From positions 76,957,341 through 77,021,340 of the forward strand of contig OV884015.1 of the NCBI GenBank assembly GCA_930367205.1: a stretch of 64,000 nucleotides of DNA, given 5' to 3'. Shown here piece by piece: positions 17,793 through 30,255 of this stretch. Position 1 is the first letter of the stretch. Each line of letters opens with the position of its first letter. The notes beneath the pieces are model-generated. The model was not told the DNA's origin and searched no databases. It saw nothing but the letters and a program-made list of their open reading frames with translations. This DNA is from Acanthosoma haemorrhoidale. Lineage: Eukaryota; Arthropoda; Insecta; Hemiptera; Acanthosomatidae. A program made the position numbers and the translations under genes.

Positions 17793-18592
17793 AAGTTTGA
17801 ATCTGTTTTATTTGGTACAACTTAACTTCGTTAAACGTTAAACATTTAAATACGATTTATTTTATTGCAAATTTGATGACCAGGCTTTTTGGGTTCATGT
17901 AATGAATTTTCATAATTTCCTTGAACGATTCGTCCTTGATTATCTCGCTGGTTATTGAGATGATATATTTTCGCTCTTGGATTTTCGCTTGCAACTCTTA
18001 AGTTATCCCAAAACTTTAAATGGTATTGCTATGCTCACAATCGATTGTCTGCTTAAGCCAAATTCCTCTCGATTTAGCCCTTGGCCAAACCCTATCAACA
18101 CATATCCCAAACCAACCGCCAATCTAGTTCCACACTCAAACTGCTCAAATGCTCCCCTAATGTTCCCCCATGTGTCTCCGCTGCAACTCTTGGTCACCTC
18201 TCTTGTATTTCCCAGTTCGAAAACGGTTGTGTGGTCTGTAGTGAACGTTTTGTGGGTTTCAAGGCTCGGTTAAAGTGTGATGTTTTACCTTAGGATTCCC
18301 AGGAACGGCTGCATTACGCAGCGATACTTTGAGTTATGGATAATCATATAGAGGATAGTAGCATGGATATGGATATAACCTTTTGCTGCTCACCAATACT
18401 TATTTTCTACATCTATTGCACCCTTAAGACTACACAACCCTTATTTTTACAATATTAATTTCCTAATTTAATGTAGCCATGCCCCCTTTCTTTTAATAAT
18501 GAAGTATTTTAATAATGATGAGCCTATACTTGACCTGATTTATTTTTTTCGTTACAATTGTTGGCAAACGTATTTCATTCTTATAGGTTTTA

Positions 18593-18644
<52 letters not shown>

Positions 18645-21600
18645 ATGTTGTTCATTTTAATTTACTACAAGTGAGCAGTATTTACTACAATATTATGAAG
18701 TGGTAAGCAGGACTGAAAAATTGCCTCACATGATTTTAACCTTATATTACATATGCCATAAATTACTTTATTGAATATATCTTTGAATCGTCCTCATGTA
18801 ATATTCTCATGGGAAAATGTCCCTGAATAAAGATTTTTTTTTTCATTTCATTTAATTTACTCTCCAGTTTAGGAGGACATGAATGTACGAGAAGCCTAAG
18901 GTAACTCTGTGATGAGGAGGTTTTTAATTAAACTTTAGATTCCCATGATTTACATCGTTATTTACATAGTTCGTTAGCATTCAAATAGGAGATCGTTAAG
19001 TGTTAACTAACATTTTTTCAATTCAAAAAAATAATTAGAAATATTAGATAATAAAATAACTCTGCGATACAAGCTCTCTGATAAATTAACCATAAAATTA
19101 ATAATAACGAGATGAATCTTTTACCATACATCTTAATTAGATGAAAGTGTTTGGCTCAAATGCTTGAATTATTTTGCACCAAATATGTGAGTATCAGTTC
19201 TGGTGTTAAGTTGATAATTGAGATAGAGGGTAAGGTACCCTTCAATTTCAATTTCAAATTCATTAAGTGACAGCATATATTACCCTGCCATATTAATTGT
19301 ATTTTTATATGTGCATATTTGGCAAAAGCGACTCAGTGAAAGAGCGCCTCGGACCAGTCACCGCACGTGACCGATTGTCTCGAATACTATCGATTTTCTA
19401 TCGAATATTTTTCAAACAGTCCAGAAATAGGCTACATTTTTCAAACAGTTGTTAAAAAGAAACGCGCACTTTTTAACAGGATCTTTTGCCTCATTAAAAC
19501 ACCCCCCCCCCCACACACTTTAACCCACCTATATGACCCACCCACTGTTAAGATTCGCAGAATATTCCCTTTATTAGCAATTTTTATCTCCAATGTTCGA
19601 TTTTTTCTAGACTAATCGATTTTATTAATATGATAGAATTGGAACAGTCGATCATCATTCACGATAGACAATGGTCATCTCTACCTTTCAAGGTAAAAGT
19701 CCTGAATAAAGAATCAACATTCAGAATATTTTCTAGATGTGTTTCTACATGAATTTGTCATATGATAAAACTATTTTATACAAGGAATAGTTACTTCTCA
19801 AATTTTTTAAATAATTTTTTTTTACTAGAACAAATCTAAATTGAGTGTTATTTTCTGCAAATAATGTCAAGTGAATAAGCAAAATTAAGAGATAATTCCG
19901 ATACTCTGCTTGTGTTCCTTAAAAACTTATTAAATGTTTATGCTACTAGCTATGTTTTATCGAATATAAGCACTTCATTATATTTGTTGCACTAGTTCGG
20001 ACACTTACTCACCTATTGAGTCGGCCTAAAGCCTATCGACCTATTGAAATTGGCTGAAATGAATTACATATTTAACTTGACTTGTACTGCAGTCTCTCAA
20101 AACTTTAGTTACAGAAATATCTTCGAAATTATTTTTGCATTACCGTTTTTAACGTATTCCTTTTGGTGTGTAAATAATCGGAACATTAAATCGTTCGTGG
20201 TTTTAAATTTAGGACATGAGAAGTCTTAAAACGTTTTAAGCAAGTCTTTGATGTTTTTAAGATTAATTTGTTTTTTTATACTTCCAGTTAATCGACAACT
20301 TTTCAACATATTTTAAGGGGTAGTGCAACATAACTGTAAAATTTCAAGTCATTTAAATCAATTTTTCCATCACTACAATAAAATATACAAACTAAAGATG
20401 GCCATTCGGGCTTCGGGTTTAACAACAAATAACTCATAATATGTCACAGTATGACTCATATTCAAGTATGTTCACTGTATGGTTATATTATATTCTTCTA
20501 AATCTATGGTGGTATCGATATGATTATTATTCTGTCAATATGGATTTTAGTGATTTCTTTCGAGGAGAAATACTATACCATATTGCTACGAAACCATAAT
20601 TTAAACCTAACAGAAAGTTGTGTTAACGTATGAGTAATCTTTTTAATATTTGTGTATCTGTATAGGTATGTATCTAACCTAAACGATTTCCCAACATAAA
20701 ATATTTACTTATTTACACATGTATTTTATAATATGACTAGGGTCCTACTGTATCCAGGAAGTGTAAGATAATATTTTTGTATGAAGATTGTATTATTTTT
20801 TATTGTGAAATATAACGCGACAATAATCACAGACCTATTTTAACTTTCAATGTAAATGTAAGCTTCTTATAAATGTTGAAACTTGAATCCTTTAATACGG
20901 CCTTGCCTGCCGAAAACTTTCGTGGTCAAATCAGTAATAACTGTGGAGAGACGAAAACTGTATTTTATCTCAACCTTGAAAATTACAGTCAACTAGAGTT
21001 ACCCTGGGGATAATTTGGACTGCTCGAGAATTTATGCGGTACATTGTGAAAGTCTATTCGAGTTTTATTACGACACGAATAAAATATTTGAATACGAATA
21101 GATGATACAGACAGCGCTTTCTACGAAGCTCGCTGGAGAACTACTCAACAAAGCATTGTTTCAGATATGTTATCGTGCAATTGCTCTGTAAATTCAATTA
21201 GATATGTCATTTAGAATATCGTAATATAAATGTGTATTATTGCTATCATTTTTTTTATTTTGTGTTCTGAATGAGGATTTTTGTCAATGTTTGTGTAATA
21301 CCTGGGAGTTTCTGAATCAGTTATTTTGTCAAACACAGTTAAACACACAAATAACTGTAATCTTGTTTGTCAATGTAGTAATGTCGATCTTGCTGTAATG
21401 TAGTTAGTACGATTTCTTTATGGCTGTTATTCATAAATTGTGAGGTTCATGATGTTCTGTTCCAGTCTTACAGTCGTATGTGAGCAAGAGGAACATATAC
21501 TCATTAATTAGCAACGAATATAAAATACTTTAAGGCTAGGCAAGTGGACTGTATATTAATGAAAATTGGTAAGTGGACTGTAATTGACTGTAGGTTATGA

Positions 21601-22870
21601 ACATTAATGAATGCTTTAAATTAATAATATAAAATAACAATCATGATATTGAATAATATTTACAGATCGAAACGGAAGACATAAAACATTAACTGAATCT
21701 GATAATTTAATTAAATAAAGTAAAAACGATACAAAAATGAAAATTTTTCATCTTATCTGCAGCTGTTGGTGTTGTAAGTGGTCAATACCTACTGGTCAGC
21801 CCTTTTCATTAAGAATTTATGCCTTGATCAGCCATTCTGGTTGTTCGTGGTTCCGGTCACTGTCGGCTGAAAGATAATATGATATATATATTGTAACATT
21901 CATGATATTTGAGAATATCATGTCCTGCAACCCTTCCATCTGGTCAGCATCGTCCCTGGTGCCCTTAGGAGTAGGGATGAGATAAAGGGCCAGTCTTAGC
22001 CTAACAGCCAGAGAGCAAACCAGAGCAAGCTCCCGTTTCGGCGGTCACCAACAGAAGAAGAGGAGAAGAAGAAGAAGAAGAGATCAAAAGTAACGTGGAT
22101 TGGATTATACGGAGATCATCGATTGGGTGATATTAATTTTGTTTTTATTATGGATCCATTAAAAGAGATTGAGCTCAATTTTCATGTTTTTATTGTAATT
22201 AGTAGTAACTATCTTTGTTCAAAAGGAATTGAATATTTTTTATATAATTTATGTCAGCACTCTATATAATTATAATTATTTGTTATAACCATTTTATTTG
22301 TATATATTTCACAATTCCCAGTTTCTCAATTTATTAATAACTATAACATTAGCCTTGAGATCGGGCGATTCAATCGGGATAATTTCCTATGTCGAAGACA
22401 TAAAAAACAAGTTGAATTAAAGATCTCATGACGGACCTACCAAATTAGTTAAGGTCAATTGATCTAATAAATTATGAAAAGAAATGGTAAAACATGAAGT
22501 AGGTTTCAATATATATAAGGATAAAATACACGTGTACGCTTCTGGTGTGGATGATATCTCTCTTGTGTGTGATGCCAAAATTACTCTTGTGTTGACAGCG
22601 ATCAGAGTTGCCACTGTGCTGCTCACTGTCATCACCTCAATGAACTGAACAGTTGGGGGGGGGGGGTGGTCTGCTGTCTCGCGATCTTCTCAGTCACATG
22701 GCTCTACGTGTATTGGATCTCTCGTAGTTTGCTGTTGCATGAAGCGTAAAGGTCACATTGCTAATTCGCTAATATGGTTTCATGGCTGCTCTGTTTGTGT
22801 ATGTCGCTGCCGTTGTTCGATAGACCAGTAGAAATGTTTTTAGCTCAATTTGCTTTCTGGTTTCACTCAA
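17793..22870. other. Long spacer with microsatellites, no gene recognised
   Basis: Contains an uninterrupted (TA)n tract at about 18597-18641 and a GAA-rich tract at 22052-22084. An AATAAAG followed by T-rich sequence at about 18825-18850 may be a decayed LINE 3' end. Open frames at 17977-18293 and 19367-19615 look like chance: they have no start context, splice sites or recognisable motifs. Confidence 0.4.
18597..18641. repeat. (TA)n microsatellite, unoccupied
   Basis: About 22 TA units, the type of site used by family 1 and 2 elements in this window but empty here. Confidence 0.9.
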
Positions 22871-22873
22871 TCT

Positions 22874-23040
22874 ATATTATAAAAACTTCTTTATTGTGAT
22901 AAAATTACAATCTTCCTTATTAGGCAGTAACAATAATTGTGATAAATGTTCTCGCTCATACCATATTTACTAAAATCCCAGGTACCTCTCAAATCCACAT
23001 GGTTGCCACCATCCTCGCATGCGTAACAGGAAGTGATGTC
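22874..23040 (-). repeat. Dispersed 3'-tail repeat (family C), copy 1
   Basis: Matches five other places in this window (41.7, 43.6, 44.3, 50.8 and 59.0 kb). In its own sense it ends with a conserved block around GGCAGATTGTAATTTT, then AATAAAG and an A/T-rich end. That fits a LINE 3' untranslated end or a SINE that shares it. Confidence 0.65.
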
Positions 23041-24412
23041 TTTGTAAGTCCCCCACGCTTCTCCGTCAGCCACGTCACTGGTCACTCAATTCTACAACTC
23101 AAGTCTAAGCGAGCTATTGGCCTCCAACAAATGTAACTTCTAATTCTATTTAAGCTGAGCTAGACTAATAATTAATTAAACAAGTAAGCACTTAACATTG
23201 TATATTATAGCTCAATCCTTGGTTGTAGGTTTAGGTTAGAGTAGCAACTCCAGACAAATCTGACACAGCTATCATTAACATTCGGAGTACTTGAGGATGG
23301 CTGTGTCAAGATAAAGCTTTTACTATATTTTATTATATAATATAGTTTGTGTATTATATTAACATTTTTTTCAACTGAAATAGTGTAATTGACAACTAAC
23401 TAAATACAATTGATTGAAAGTGTCAATAAGTAATCATCTAATGAGCCTAGACAACTCGCGGTATTTTTCTGACCAATTAAAAGTGTATGAAACTTATGAA
23501 CGAAGTATTAATTTTACTACAGACCTTCTCAATGATGGTCTTATTAAAATATTGCCTATGATGTGCGTTGCGGCTAACCTAAGTATTATAGGTATTTATT
23601 TATTATTTAAATTATTCCCGAAAGAACTTTTGATTAAACCATATTTAGAAAGTTTGATACCTTCAACTAGTTGGTTGGTGGCAATGAAAATTTGACTTTA
23701 TTATCCTTTGTCGATAAATAAGTAAAATTAAATATAATAAGTTACATGCTAATAGAAAAAGATTAATTATTTAAAAGTGCTTAAGAAGGCATACACTCCT
23801 ACATTTAATGTAACATTTGAAATATCAATTGCAAAAGATAAAATTTAGCGTCCAAAATTAAAAAAAAAAGCTTTATAGAATCTATAATTCTTGAAAAGTA
23901 ATACCTATGGTTTGGACTTGGCAGTGCAGTCAAGTCAGAAACTTGGAGGACCTTAGCATAAATTATTGATAATAGAAGAAATATACTGCAGTTCCAGGGT
24001 AGCAACAACCATTTTGGTTCAATTTATTCAAGTTGAATAAAAAAAAAGAACGAATAGGCAATAACTGTTATTCGCAAATAACAAGATAAGTTCAGACACT
24101 AGCGATCAATGTGACCATTAAAGTGTAACGGCATGCGTTATGCTAAAGGAAAGTGTCGCGTAAGGAAGATCCGTTGAAGAAAATATTATACGGTTCTGAG
24201 AGATTCGTTTTAAAGCCCAGCCGAGCGCATAATGAGGTGCCATCCTGTATATGTATTCCAGTAAATATATTTTAATTTAGAACCACCTCTCAATTCCTAA
24301 GAATATCTACACCACCTTATTTCCCATCCAAACGAGTTTGTAAATAAGTAAAACTGCTGAAAGTAAGAAATTTGCCTAGAGTGGCTACAACCCAATAAAA
24401 CTAAAGTCATTA
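23041..24412. other. Spacer with one possible small ORF
   Basis: Apart from the frame at 23441-23695, described separately, I see AT-rich sequence without recognisable genes. Confidence 0.4.
23441..23695 (+). CDS. Possible small membrane protein or host exon, unrecognised
   Basis: 84 codons from an ATG to a stop. A polar N-terminal half is followed by one clear hydrophobic stretch of about 22 residues (ILPMMCVAANLSIIGIYLLF) near residues 36-57 and an ordinary mixed C-terminus. Composition is more protein-like than in neighbouring chance frames. The open frame reaches upstream to about 23414. An AG in that area could be an acceptor, so a terminal exon of a membrane protein such as a chemoreceptor is conceivable. 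I cannot assign a family and there is no supporting neighbour. Confidence 0.2.
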   Translation: MSLDNSRYFSDQLKVYETYERSINFTTDLLNDGLIKILPMMCVAANLSIIGIYLLFKLFPKELLIKPYLESLIPSTSWLVAMKI

Positions 24413-24690
24413 AAAATGTCAGCAAAAAGGCAATTATATTCCTCACGAGAATCTACCATAGCATTCTTCGAGACAGGAACTTCCCTCCAGCCTGGAAAAG
24501 AGCGACAATCATCATGATACTTTTTTTTTCTGGCCCTTCCTGAAGACGATTACTCACACGGGGTCCATGATAACCAAATTAAACAAAGACTCTGCAAACC
24601 TAGGAAGCTATAGACCAAAAAGTCTTTTGAACATTTTCTCAAAAATATGTGTAAAATTTATACTCCAATGGATCACAAATTACATGTTCA
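24413..24690 (+). pseudogene. LINE reverse transcriptase fragment
   Basis: Conceptual translation gives an RT N-terminal region: a run resembling FPPAWKRATIIMI, then NLGSYRPKSLLN (normally SYRPISLL) and IFSKICVKFILQW. The reading frame is broken by a T-run at about 24520-24531. This is an old Jockey/CR1-type LINE remnant, upstream of the catalytic YADD, which is missing. Confidence 0.65.
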
Positions 24691-25034
24691 AGATATTGTC
24701 CAAATAATAAATAAATAAATAATTAATAGACAGTAGGTTTCAGACCATAGCACTCCACAGTCTCACCTTGCAAGGCTAATGTCATAACTGTACATCTAAA
24801 CTTGTTGAACACTTGATTGCAAGGTAAATCTCATCACTTACTAATGAGAGTGTCTCATGTTGCATCGTTCGAGGCAAAAATGAAATGTTTTTCTGATATT
24901 TCCGTTTCATGCAAGTACACGCTGATTGAAACTGAAGCGGATCCTGACTACAAAGAATATAAAATCAAAGTTTCATTTCTACTTCAATCCCTCAGACCAG
25001 ATTTTCTGACTTTAAGAGAAAAATTTTTATTTTA

Positions 25035-25210
25035 ATACTGCGCAATAAAAGAACTACGAAACTACAACAGTACTCTCCGGGAACTCAGAAAACGAATTAA
25101 TGACCTGTTAAACAAACTTATTCGTACATGAAAGTATGCTGAGATAATTAAAAACTAATCACCGGATTATCTGGAGTTTTGGAAGTTCTTAAAAAACGAA
25201 GAGTTCTCTT
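25035..25210 (+). pseudogene. LINE ORF2 linker fragment (endonuclease-RT linker)
   Basis: Translates as a charged helical segment resembling LRELRKRINDLLNKLI, then SPDYLEFWKFLKN, with two stops. This resembles the region before RT in LINE ORF2. It lies downstream of the RT fragment at 24.4 kb, so the two pieces are rearranged or come from different copies. Confidence 0.4.
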
Positions 25211-25910
25211 TGTTACGCGATTTAGCTCTCCGGTATTCTTGTCGTTTTTGTTCAACATTTCGATCCAAGCAATCGTTTCTCATGATGAAATTTAAAAAAA
25301 AAAAAACAAGCAACAGGGTTTCATTAACCAACAATCATTGGAAAATTTACTTAGATTAGCATCGTCAGCAGAGGCTCCCAACATTCTGTAGTTGGTAAAT
25401 AAAAAACAATTCCAAGCTCTAAAAGAGATTTAGAAAACTTGTGTTCACGTTTTTGCTTTTATCGTTTTATAGTTGTCTATACCTCATGATAAGTTGCTTG
25501 AATATTAAGTTGTTCTCATCATGTTTTCTGATTGTCTTAATTTCATAACATAAATCGGCGCAATGTTAGGTAGGTAACATGGTTCTTGAATTACCTATTC
25601 CTATTGTAGTGAATATGAATAAAAAATATATGTTGTTCAAAGTTGTGTGAATTGCCATTATTAAGACGAGTGTGAAGGGGGGGGGCGAGTTGGTGAAAGA
25701 ATGAGTGTGGCCCACGATTGATAAAGCTTGGCCGCCACTGCAGAAATTGGGGATCAAATAAAAATTCAGTTTGCTGGCCAAATTTTCTTTTCGTCTCGTG
25801 GTTGTTACATACTAATTTTTAATTTAAAATTTACTGTATGATTCAAATGATCGTAAAACTGTTGCCAATTGATAAAGGATTAGTATTTATTATATATATA
25901 TATATATATA
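25211..25910. other. AT-rich spacer ending in (TA)n
   Basis: No gene recognised. The last 20 or so bases are alternating TA, the left flank of a solo LTR. Confidence 0.5.
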
Positions 25911-26209
25911 TGTAATGAAAGTATTCTCTCTTTAATTTGAATTTGCCACGCTGCTTCCACTGGCTGCCACCAGATGGAGCAGCTATCAGATAGAGAAGGC
26001 TATGTTAGGTAACAGAACATGTAAATAGAGTGTGAATAGAGAAGTGATAGTTACAAACTGTAATTGTCGTTTCTTTGTTTACAGGTAAGATTGTGTAAAT
26101 CAATATTAGTAATTGTTATAATGTAATATGTAGTGAATAAAATTGCTATCTTTGTTTACAGAGAAACTGATTGCAGTTTATTTACCCCACCTTCAATAAT
26201 TGTCTTACA
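25911..26209 (+). mobile_element. Solo LTR of gypsy family 2
   Basis: TGTAATG...TCTTACA, 299 bases, similar over its length to the palindrome LTRs but with small deletions and substitutions, so it is older. Both flanks are alternating TA. The primer-like TAATTGTCGTTTC and the intron-like segment (26085-26161) are fully preserved. It is the product of recombination between the two LTRs of a former full element. Confidence 0.93.
26085..26161 (+). promoter_or_regulatory. Intron-like segment in solo LTR, family 2
   Basis: Again 77 bases with the same donor and acceptor motifs, although neighbouring parts of this LTR have lost bases. Confidence 0.5.
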
Positions 26210-27243
26210 TATATATATATATAATTTTATAATTTCTCTTCATTGAATTTCAGAAAATAATAAAGAAAATTTCTCTAACACATTGATGAAAGGGCCACGT
26301 GTGTGTTCACCACGTTTATCCGCACGTTAAGCGTAAACATAATAAATTATAATGTTCATTTTCAAAATGCCACAAGAGGTACAGTATATTACAGTTTTAA
26401 TCGCCATTTAATGTTAGGATTATTTGTGATTACGGGACGATCACCTACGTAGTTTCCCTTAAGTTTCCTTTAAATTACTCTAATCTGCATAAATCGTTAC
26501 GTTGATTTTAACGGATGAAAGTGTAAATAAATAAACTATATTGGTCGATATATTTAGAACATAAGGCAATACGAATCTTGTCATTTATTTGCATAAATGG
26601 ATAAAATGACTCATGTGCGGAAATGTACAAGCACTTGGTTGAATACCTGCAACTTCGCATTCCCCAAGAAACAAATAAGAAATATAATTGCCGAATTGCT
26701 ACCCAATAAGGTCGTTATCTAAACTTTTTACACACTGTTTAAATATATTTACAATTAAGAAGTAACCGATAGTCTTAAATTAATAACTACTTTAAAAAGT
26801 TACCTGAATCTAATGAATGGAAAATTTAAAGCCTAATTAAATATTAGCTGATTATTTGTGGCAATTTTTTCTGATAGGGTTTGAACTAAAGTGAATCAGT
26901 ATACTTTTTTAATTTAATAAAAATACTAATGTATAAAAATGAAAAAAAGAATTGTATAAAAATGAAAAAAAGAATTGTATAAAAGAAAAAAGAACTCCTA
27001 GTTATCGAAATTTGGTTTCATCTTTTGGGTTTTGTAAATTCTGTTGAGGTTCCTTATTCCATTTTCATAAACCATCAAGAATATCAAGGCCATTAAATAA
27101 TTTAATTGCGATATTTTCGAACACTTACATTTTATTTTTTTAACATAAATTGGCTTTATTTTACTGTTTTTCTAAGTTTGCTTTATAATCATAACTCTGG
27201 AAATCTAAAAACGTACATTCACTCTGAACGATTTGAATTAATT
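26210..27243. other. Spacer with 23-base tandem repeat
   Basis: No gene recognised. At 26930-26995 a 23-base unit (TGTATAAAAATGAAAAAAAG plus three bases) is repeated two times, with a third shortened copy. Confidence 0.6.
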
Positions 27244-27245
27244 TA

Positions 27246-28531
27246 CGAATTAGGCGAAAAGTTTCCGACCTCAACATGAAGATAGCAGCAGTCGTAAATA
27301 AAAGCTAGTGAATTTTGTTGTTCATCTGTTGACAGTTACTCACCAAAGTTTCAGCCATTTTGGACGCGGAGTTGTTGTGTAACAGTCGTTTGAGTGAGTC
27401 GATGTGAGTGTTTTTATGAAAATGGACAAAATCGAGTATCGAGCTGTCATTAAATATTTGTTTTTGAAAGGCAATACGCCTACGCAAATCAAAGATGAGT
27501 TGGATTCTGTGTATGGGGACTCTGCACCATCATTTACCACAGTGAAATTTCTGGCAGCTGAATTTAAACGTGGTCGTAAGAGCTTGGGAGACGATGAACC
27601 TTCGGGACGTCCAAAAACTGCAACTACCGACGAAAACATCACCAAAGTTCACCAAATGGTGCTAGACGACCGCCGAATCAAAGTGAGAGAGATAGCAGAG
27701 GTTATGAACGTGTCAAAAGAACGTGTTTGTCACATATTAAATCAACATTTAGAGATGAGAAACCTGTCCGTGCGTTGGGTGCCACGTTTGCTCACGTTTG
27801 ACCAAAAACGTGTTCGAATGAACATTTCCAACGTTCTATTGGCGCAGTTTAGGCGCAATAAATTCAAGTTTTGTTGCCGATTAATTACTGTGGATGAAAC
27901 TTGGATACACCATTATACGCCCGAAACAAAAATACAGTCCAAACAGTGGACTGCAAAGGGGGAACCGGCCCCAAAAAAAGCAAAAACTGTTTTTTCGGCT
28001 GGGAAAGTGATGCCGACTGTTTTTTGGGATAGGCATAGAGTTATTTTAATCGATTATCTTCAAAAAGGAAAAAGCATTACAGGAGCATACTACGCATCAT
28101 TACCTGACAAGCTGAAGGCAGAACTTGCGGAAAAACGGTCATATTTGCAGAAAATGAAAATCCTGTTTCACCAAGACAACGCACCTTCTCACACCTCAGC
28201 GGTTGCCATGGCGAAAATCCATGAATTACGGTTTGAACTGCTTGACCATCCGCCTTACTCACCAGATCTAGCCCCAAGCGACTTCTTTTTGTTTCCTCAT
28301 CTAAAAATTTTGCTCGGAGGACAGAGATTTTCGTCAAATGAAGAGGCAATCAGCTTCGTGAACGATTATTTTGCAGAGAAAAACGCCGAGTACTATTTGG
28401 ACGGGTTACAGAGATGGGAGCATCGCTGGGAGAAGTGTGTAGAGTTACAAGGAGACTATGTTGAAAAATAAAAAAAAAAATTCTGAAAAACGTCTTGTAT
28501 CTTTGTTAGGTCGGAAACTTTTCAGCTCTCG
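27246..28531 (+). mobile_element. Mariner-type DNA transposon, apparently complete
   Basis: 1286 bases between TA dinucleotides (27244-27245 and 28532-28533). The inverted ends share GAAAAGTTTCCGACCT. Outer bases also agree partly (CGA at both ends), with a small length difference. A single intact transposase frame lies inside. Total length is typical for mariner. Confidence 0.92.
27416..28471 (+). CDS. Mariner transposase
   Basis: 351 codons from the ATG at 27416 (an in-frame GTG four codons earlier is less likely), uninterrupted. The enzyme cuts and pastes its own element at TA sites in the nucleus. The N-terminal half carries two helix-turn-helix DNA-binding domains, the first around TPTQIKDELDSVYG and the second around REIAEVMNVSKERVCHIL. 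A WVPRLL variant of the WVPHEL linker motif follows. The catalytic triad is in TVDETW, HQDNAPSH and YSPDLAPSD, with 34 residues between the second and third aspartates: DD34D, the mariner signature. Length equals the family norm of about 345-355. No inactivating change is visible, so the copy could be active or recently active. A related MITE lies at 37.9 kb. Confidence 0.95.
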   Translation: MKMDKIEYRAVIKYLFLKGNTPTQIKDELDSVYGDSAPSFTTVKFLAAEFKRGRKSLGDDEPSGRPKTATTDENITKVHQMVLDDRRIKVREIAEVMNVSKERVCHILNQHLEMRNLSVRWVPRLLTFDQKRVRMNISNVLLAQFRRNKFKFCCRLITVDETWIHHYTPETKIQSKQWTAKGEPAPKKAKTVFSAGKVMPTVFWDRHRVILIDYLQKGKSITGAYYASLPDKLKAELAEKRSYLQKMKILFHQDNAPSHTSAVAMAKIHELRFELLDHPPYSPDLAPSDFFLFPHLKILLGGQRFSSNEEAISFVNDYFAEKNAEYYLDGLQRWEHRWEKCVELQGDYVEK

Positions 28532-28533
28532 TA

Positions 28534-28649
28534 TATTAAAAAACAGGCTTAAGCTTTATATTTAATTAAAATCCAGACAAAATAAAGGACCACCTTAAAC
28601 TTATTTATAGTTATGCTGGGAAGATCGTTAATAACAATTTCCTCCATCT
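28534..28649. other. Short spacer between mariner and LINE
   Basis: No feature seen. The LINE's exact 5' end is not resolved. Confidence 0.4.
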
Positions 28650-29437
28650 TCTTTACTTTTTTCGGTTTACGGTTGCCCCGAGGGGAACAAAACCGAATAA
28701 AAAGTTTCTATTACACGGATTGGATTTAACTCATCCCATCGAAGAAATAAAAAACCACATAATCCCTGCAGGTGGTGTAATATCGGTCTACAGACTGAGA
28801 AAAAGTGACCACAATGGCGCCAAAACTGAAATTGAGCCAGTTCTCGTTATAGGGGACGCCGCACTTACTGCGGAAAAACTTAAACAAATCCGCCATGTAA
28901 ACAGTGTGCTCTTCAGAGTAAGCACGTATAACGAGAAACGAGGCATCCCCATGTGCCTAAATTGCCAAGAATATGGCTATACTGGGCGATATTGTTTTAA
29001 ATCCCCAAAATGCGTTAGGTGTAGCCAGCCTCACGAAACAAAGAAATGCCCACGTGACCAGGCGGTGCCCCTACGTTGTGCTAACTGCGGGGAGGGCCAT
29101 TTGCTTCATATCAGCAGTGCCCCTACAGACTAAAACTGATGCAGGCAATGGGGTTAGACATCAGGCCCAGCACAAAACAATTGCATCACCTAGAGACGCT
29201 AGATACGCTCCGGCACCCACACCACCAAGACAAACTGCTTCATATTCTCAGGTGACCTCTGGGCAGCACCTAATAACGGAAGGGTTTCCCGCGCCCTCGG
29301 CTCCACGCAATACAAACATGGACGCCATGTTCAACATGTTAGGCGCCATGATCACATCCATGAACCAGCTGAAGTCACAGCTGACTGGTCTCATTGAAAG
29401 AGTTCTGGCTAGACTCGAAAGAACAGCAACTCCATGA
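28650..29437 (+). pseudogene. LINE ORF1 protein (RNA-binding, zinc knuckles)
   Basis: The N-terminal part matches the domain that precedes zinc knuckles in insect LINE ORF1 proteins (the HGLDLTHPIEEIK region). Three knuckles follow: CLNCQEYGYTGRYC, where the usual histidine is tyrosine; CVRCSQPHETKKC; and CANCGEGH, cut short. A frameshift near 29105 moves the rest into another frame, which runs to the stop at 29437. That part has a proline-rich linker and a C-terminal methionine/leucine-rich helix. ORF1 proteins bind the LINE RNA. The last two bases of the final codon before the stop supply the start of ORF2. Confidence 0.8.
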
Positions 29438-30156
29438 TTGGGCACAATATTCTCAATTAGAACGTTTGCGGCCTTAGGCCCAAACAAGGCGATGTCGAAG
29501 CTATCTTAAGTTGTCATAACCTGGATGTAGCAGTTCTAACAGATACCAGACTGAAGGACTGCTACTGTCGTCAGGCAGGAAGTGCCATGCAAACGTTTAG
29601 ACCCAGTGGTGCCGCCTGACGGGGATCACTACATAGTCACCCTCCAACTCCGATTGACTAGCAATATCGTTGTAACTGGGATTTACAGAAGGCCAAGAAC
29701 AAATCTGACGACAGCCACCTGGCTCCTAATCACCCAGATCAACAAAGACAAAAGGCACATCGTTACCATTACATGGAGACCTCAATGCCAATCACAGCTG
29801 GTGGAGTGGAACAAAAGCTAACGCCTTCGGCAGACTCAATCAATATATATATATATATATCAATATCAGATATAATCAAGACGCCGTTCACAGTGATCCA
29901 CCCAGGTTTAACGACATTTAGACAATATGGAAACCCAGATAGAACCTCCACACTGGACTTATTACTAACCCAACAACCTTATCGGGTCACCGGCTGCTCG
30001 GCGCTCAATTTTGAATCTTCGGATCATCGGCCTATTCTCTACGAGCTAGAATGCAATATTCCAGAGCCACCTGCTACAAGATATGAGTACCGAGAGGCCA
30101 ATTGGGCCCAATATAAGCACCTCAATCGCGCCTCTGAGAAATACTTGGGGTATTGA
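29434..30156 (+). pseudogene. LINE ORF2, endonuclease part
   Basis: The ORF2 start ATG (29434) overlaps the ORF1 stop as ATGA, the arrangement of coupled termination and reinitiation. The endonuclease then shows NVCGLRPKQGD, LDVAVLTDTRL (the usual catalytic Glu position is Asp), TGIYRRP and the C-terminal SDHRPI motif near 30020. An in-frame stop at the eighth codon after the ATG, several frame changes and a TA-rich insertion (29841-29860) make it non-functional. Confidence 0.75.
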
Positions 30157-30255
30157 CCATAGTCCGAGCAGCTGATGCCTTCATACCGAAGTTTGCCCCG
30201 GTACCAACTTCCCTGAGGAAGCCACCGGAACACATCATGCAACTGATACGGCAAC

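Noticed and set aside
17977..18293. Overlapping plus-strand frames of 70-98 codons
   Set aside because: Composition is unlike protein, no start context or homology recognised, and the frames overlap each other.
28077..28349. Minus-strand 90-codon frame
   Set aside because: Antisense shadow of the mariner transposase.
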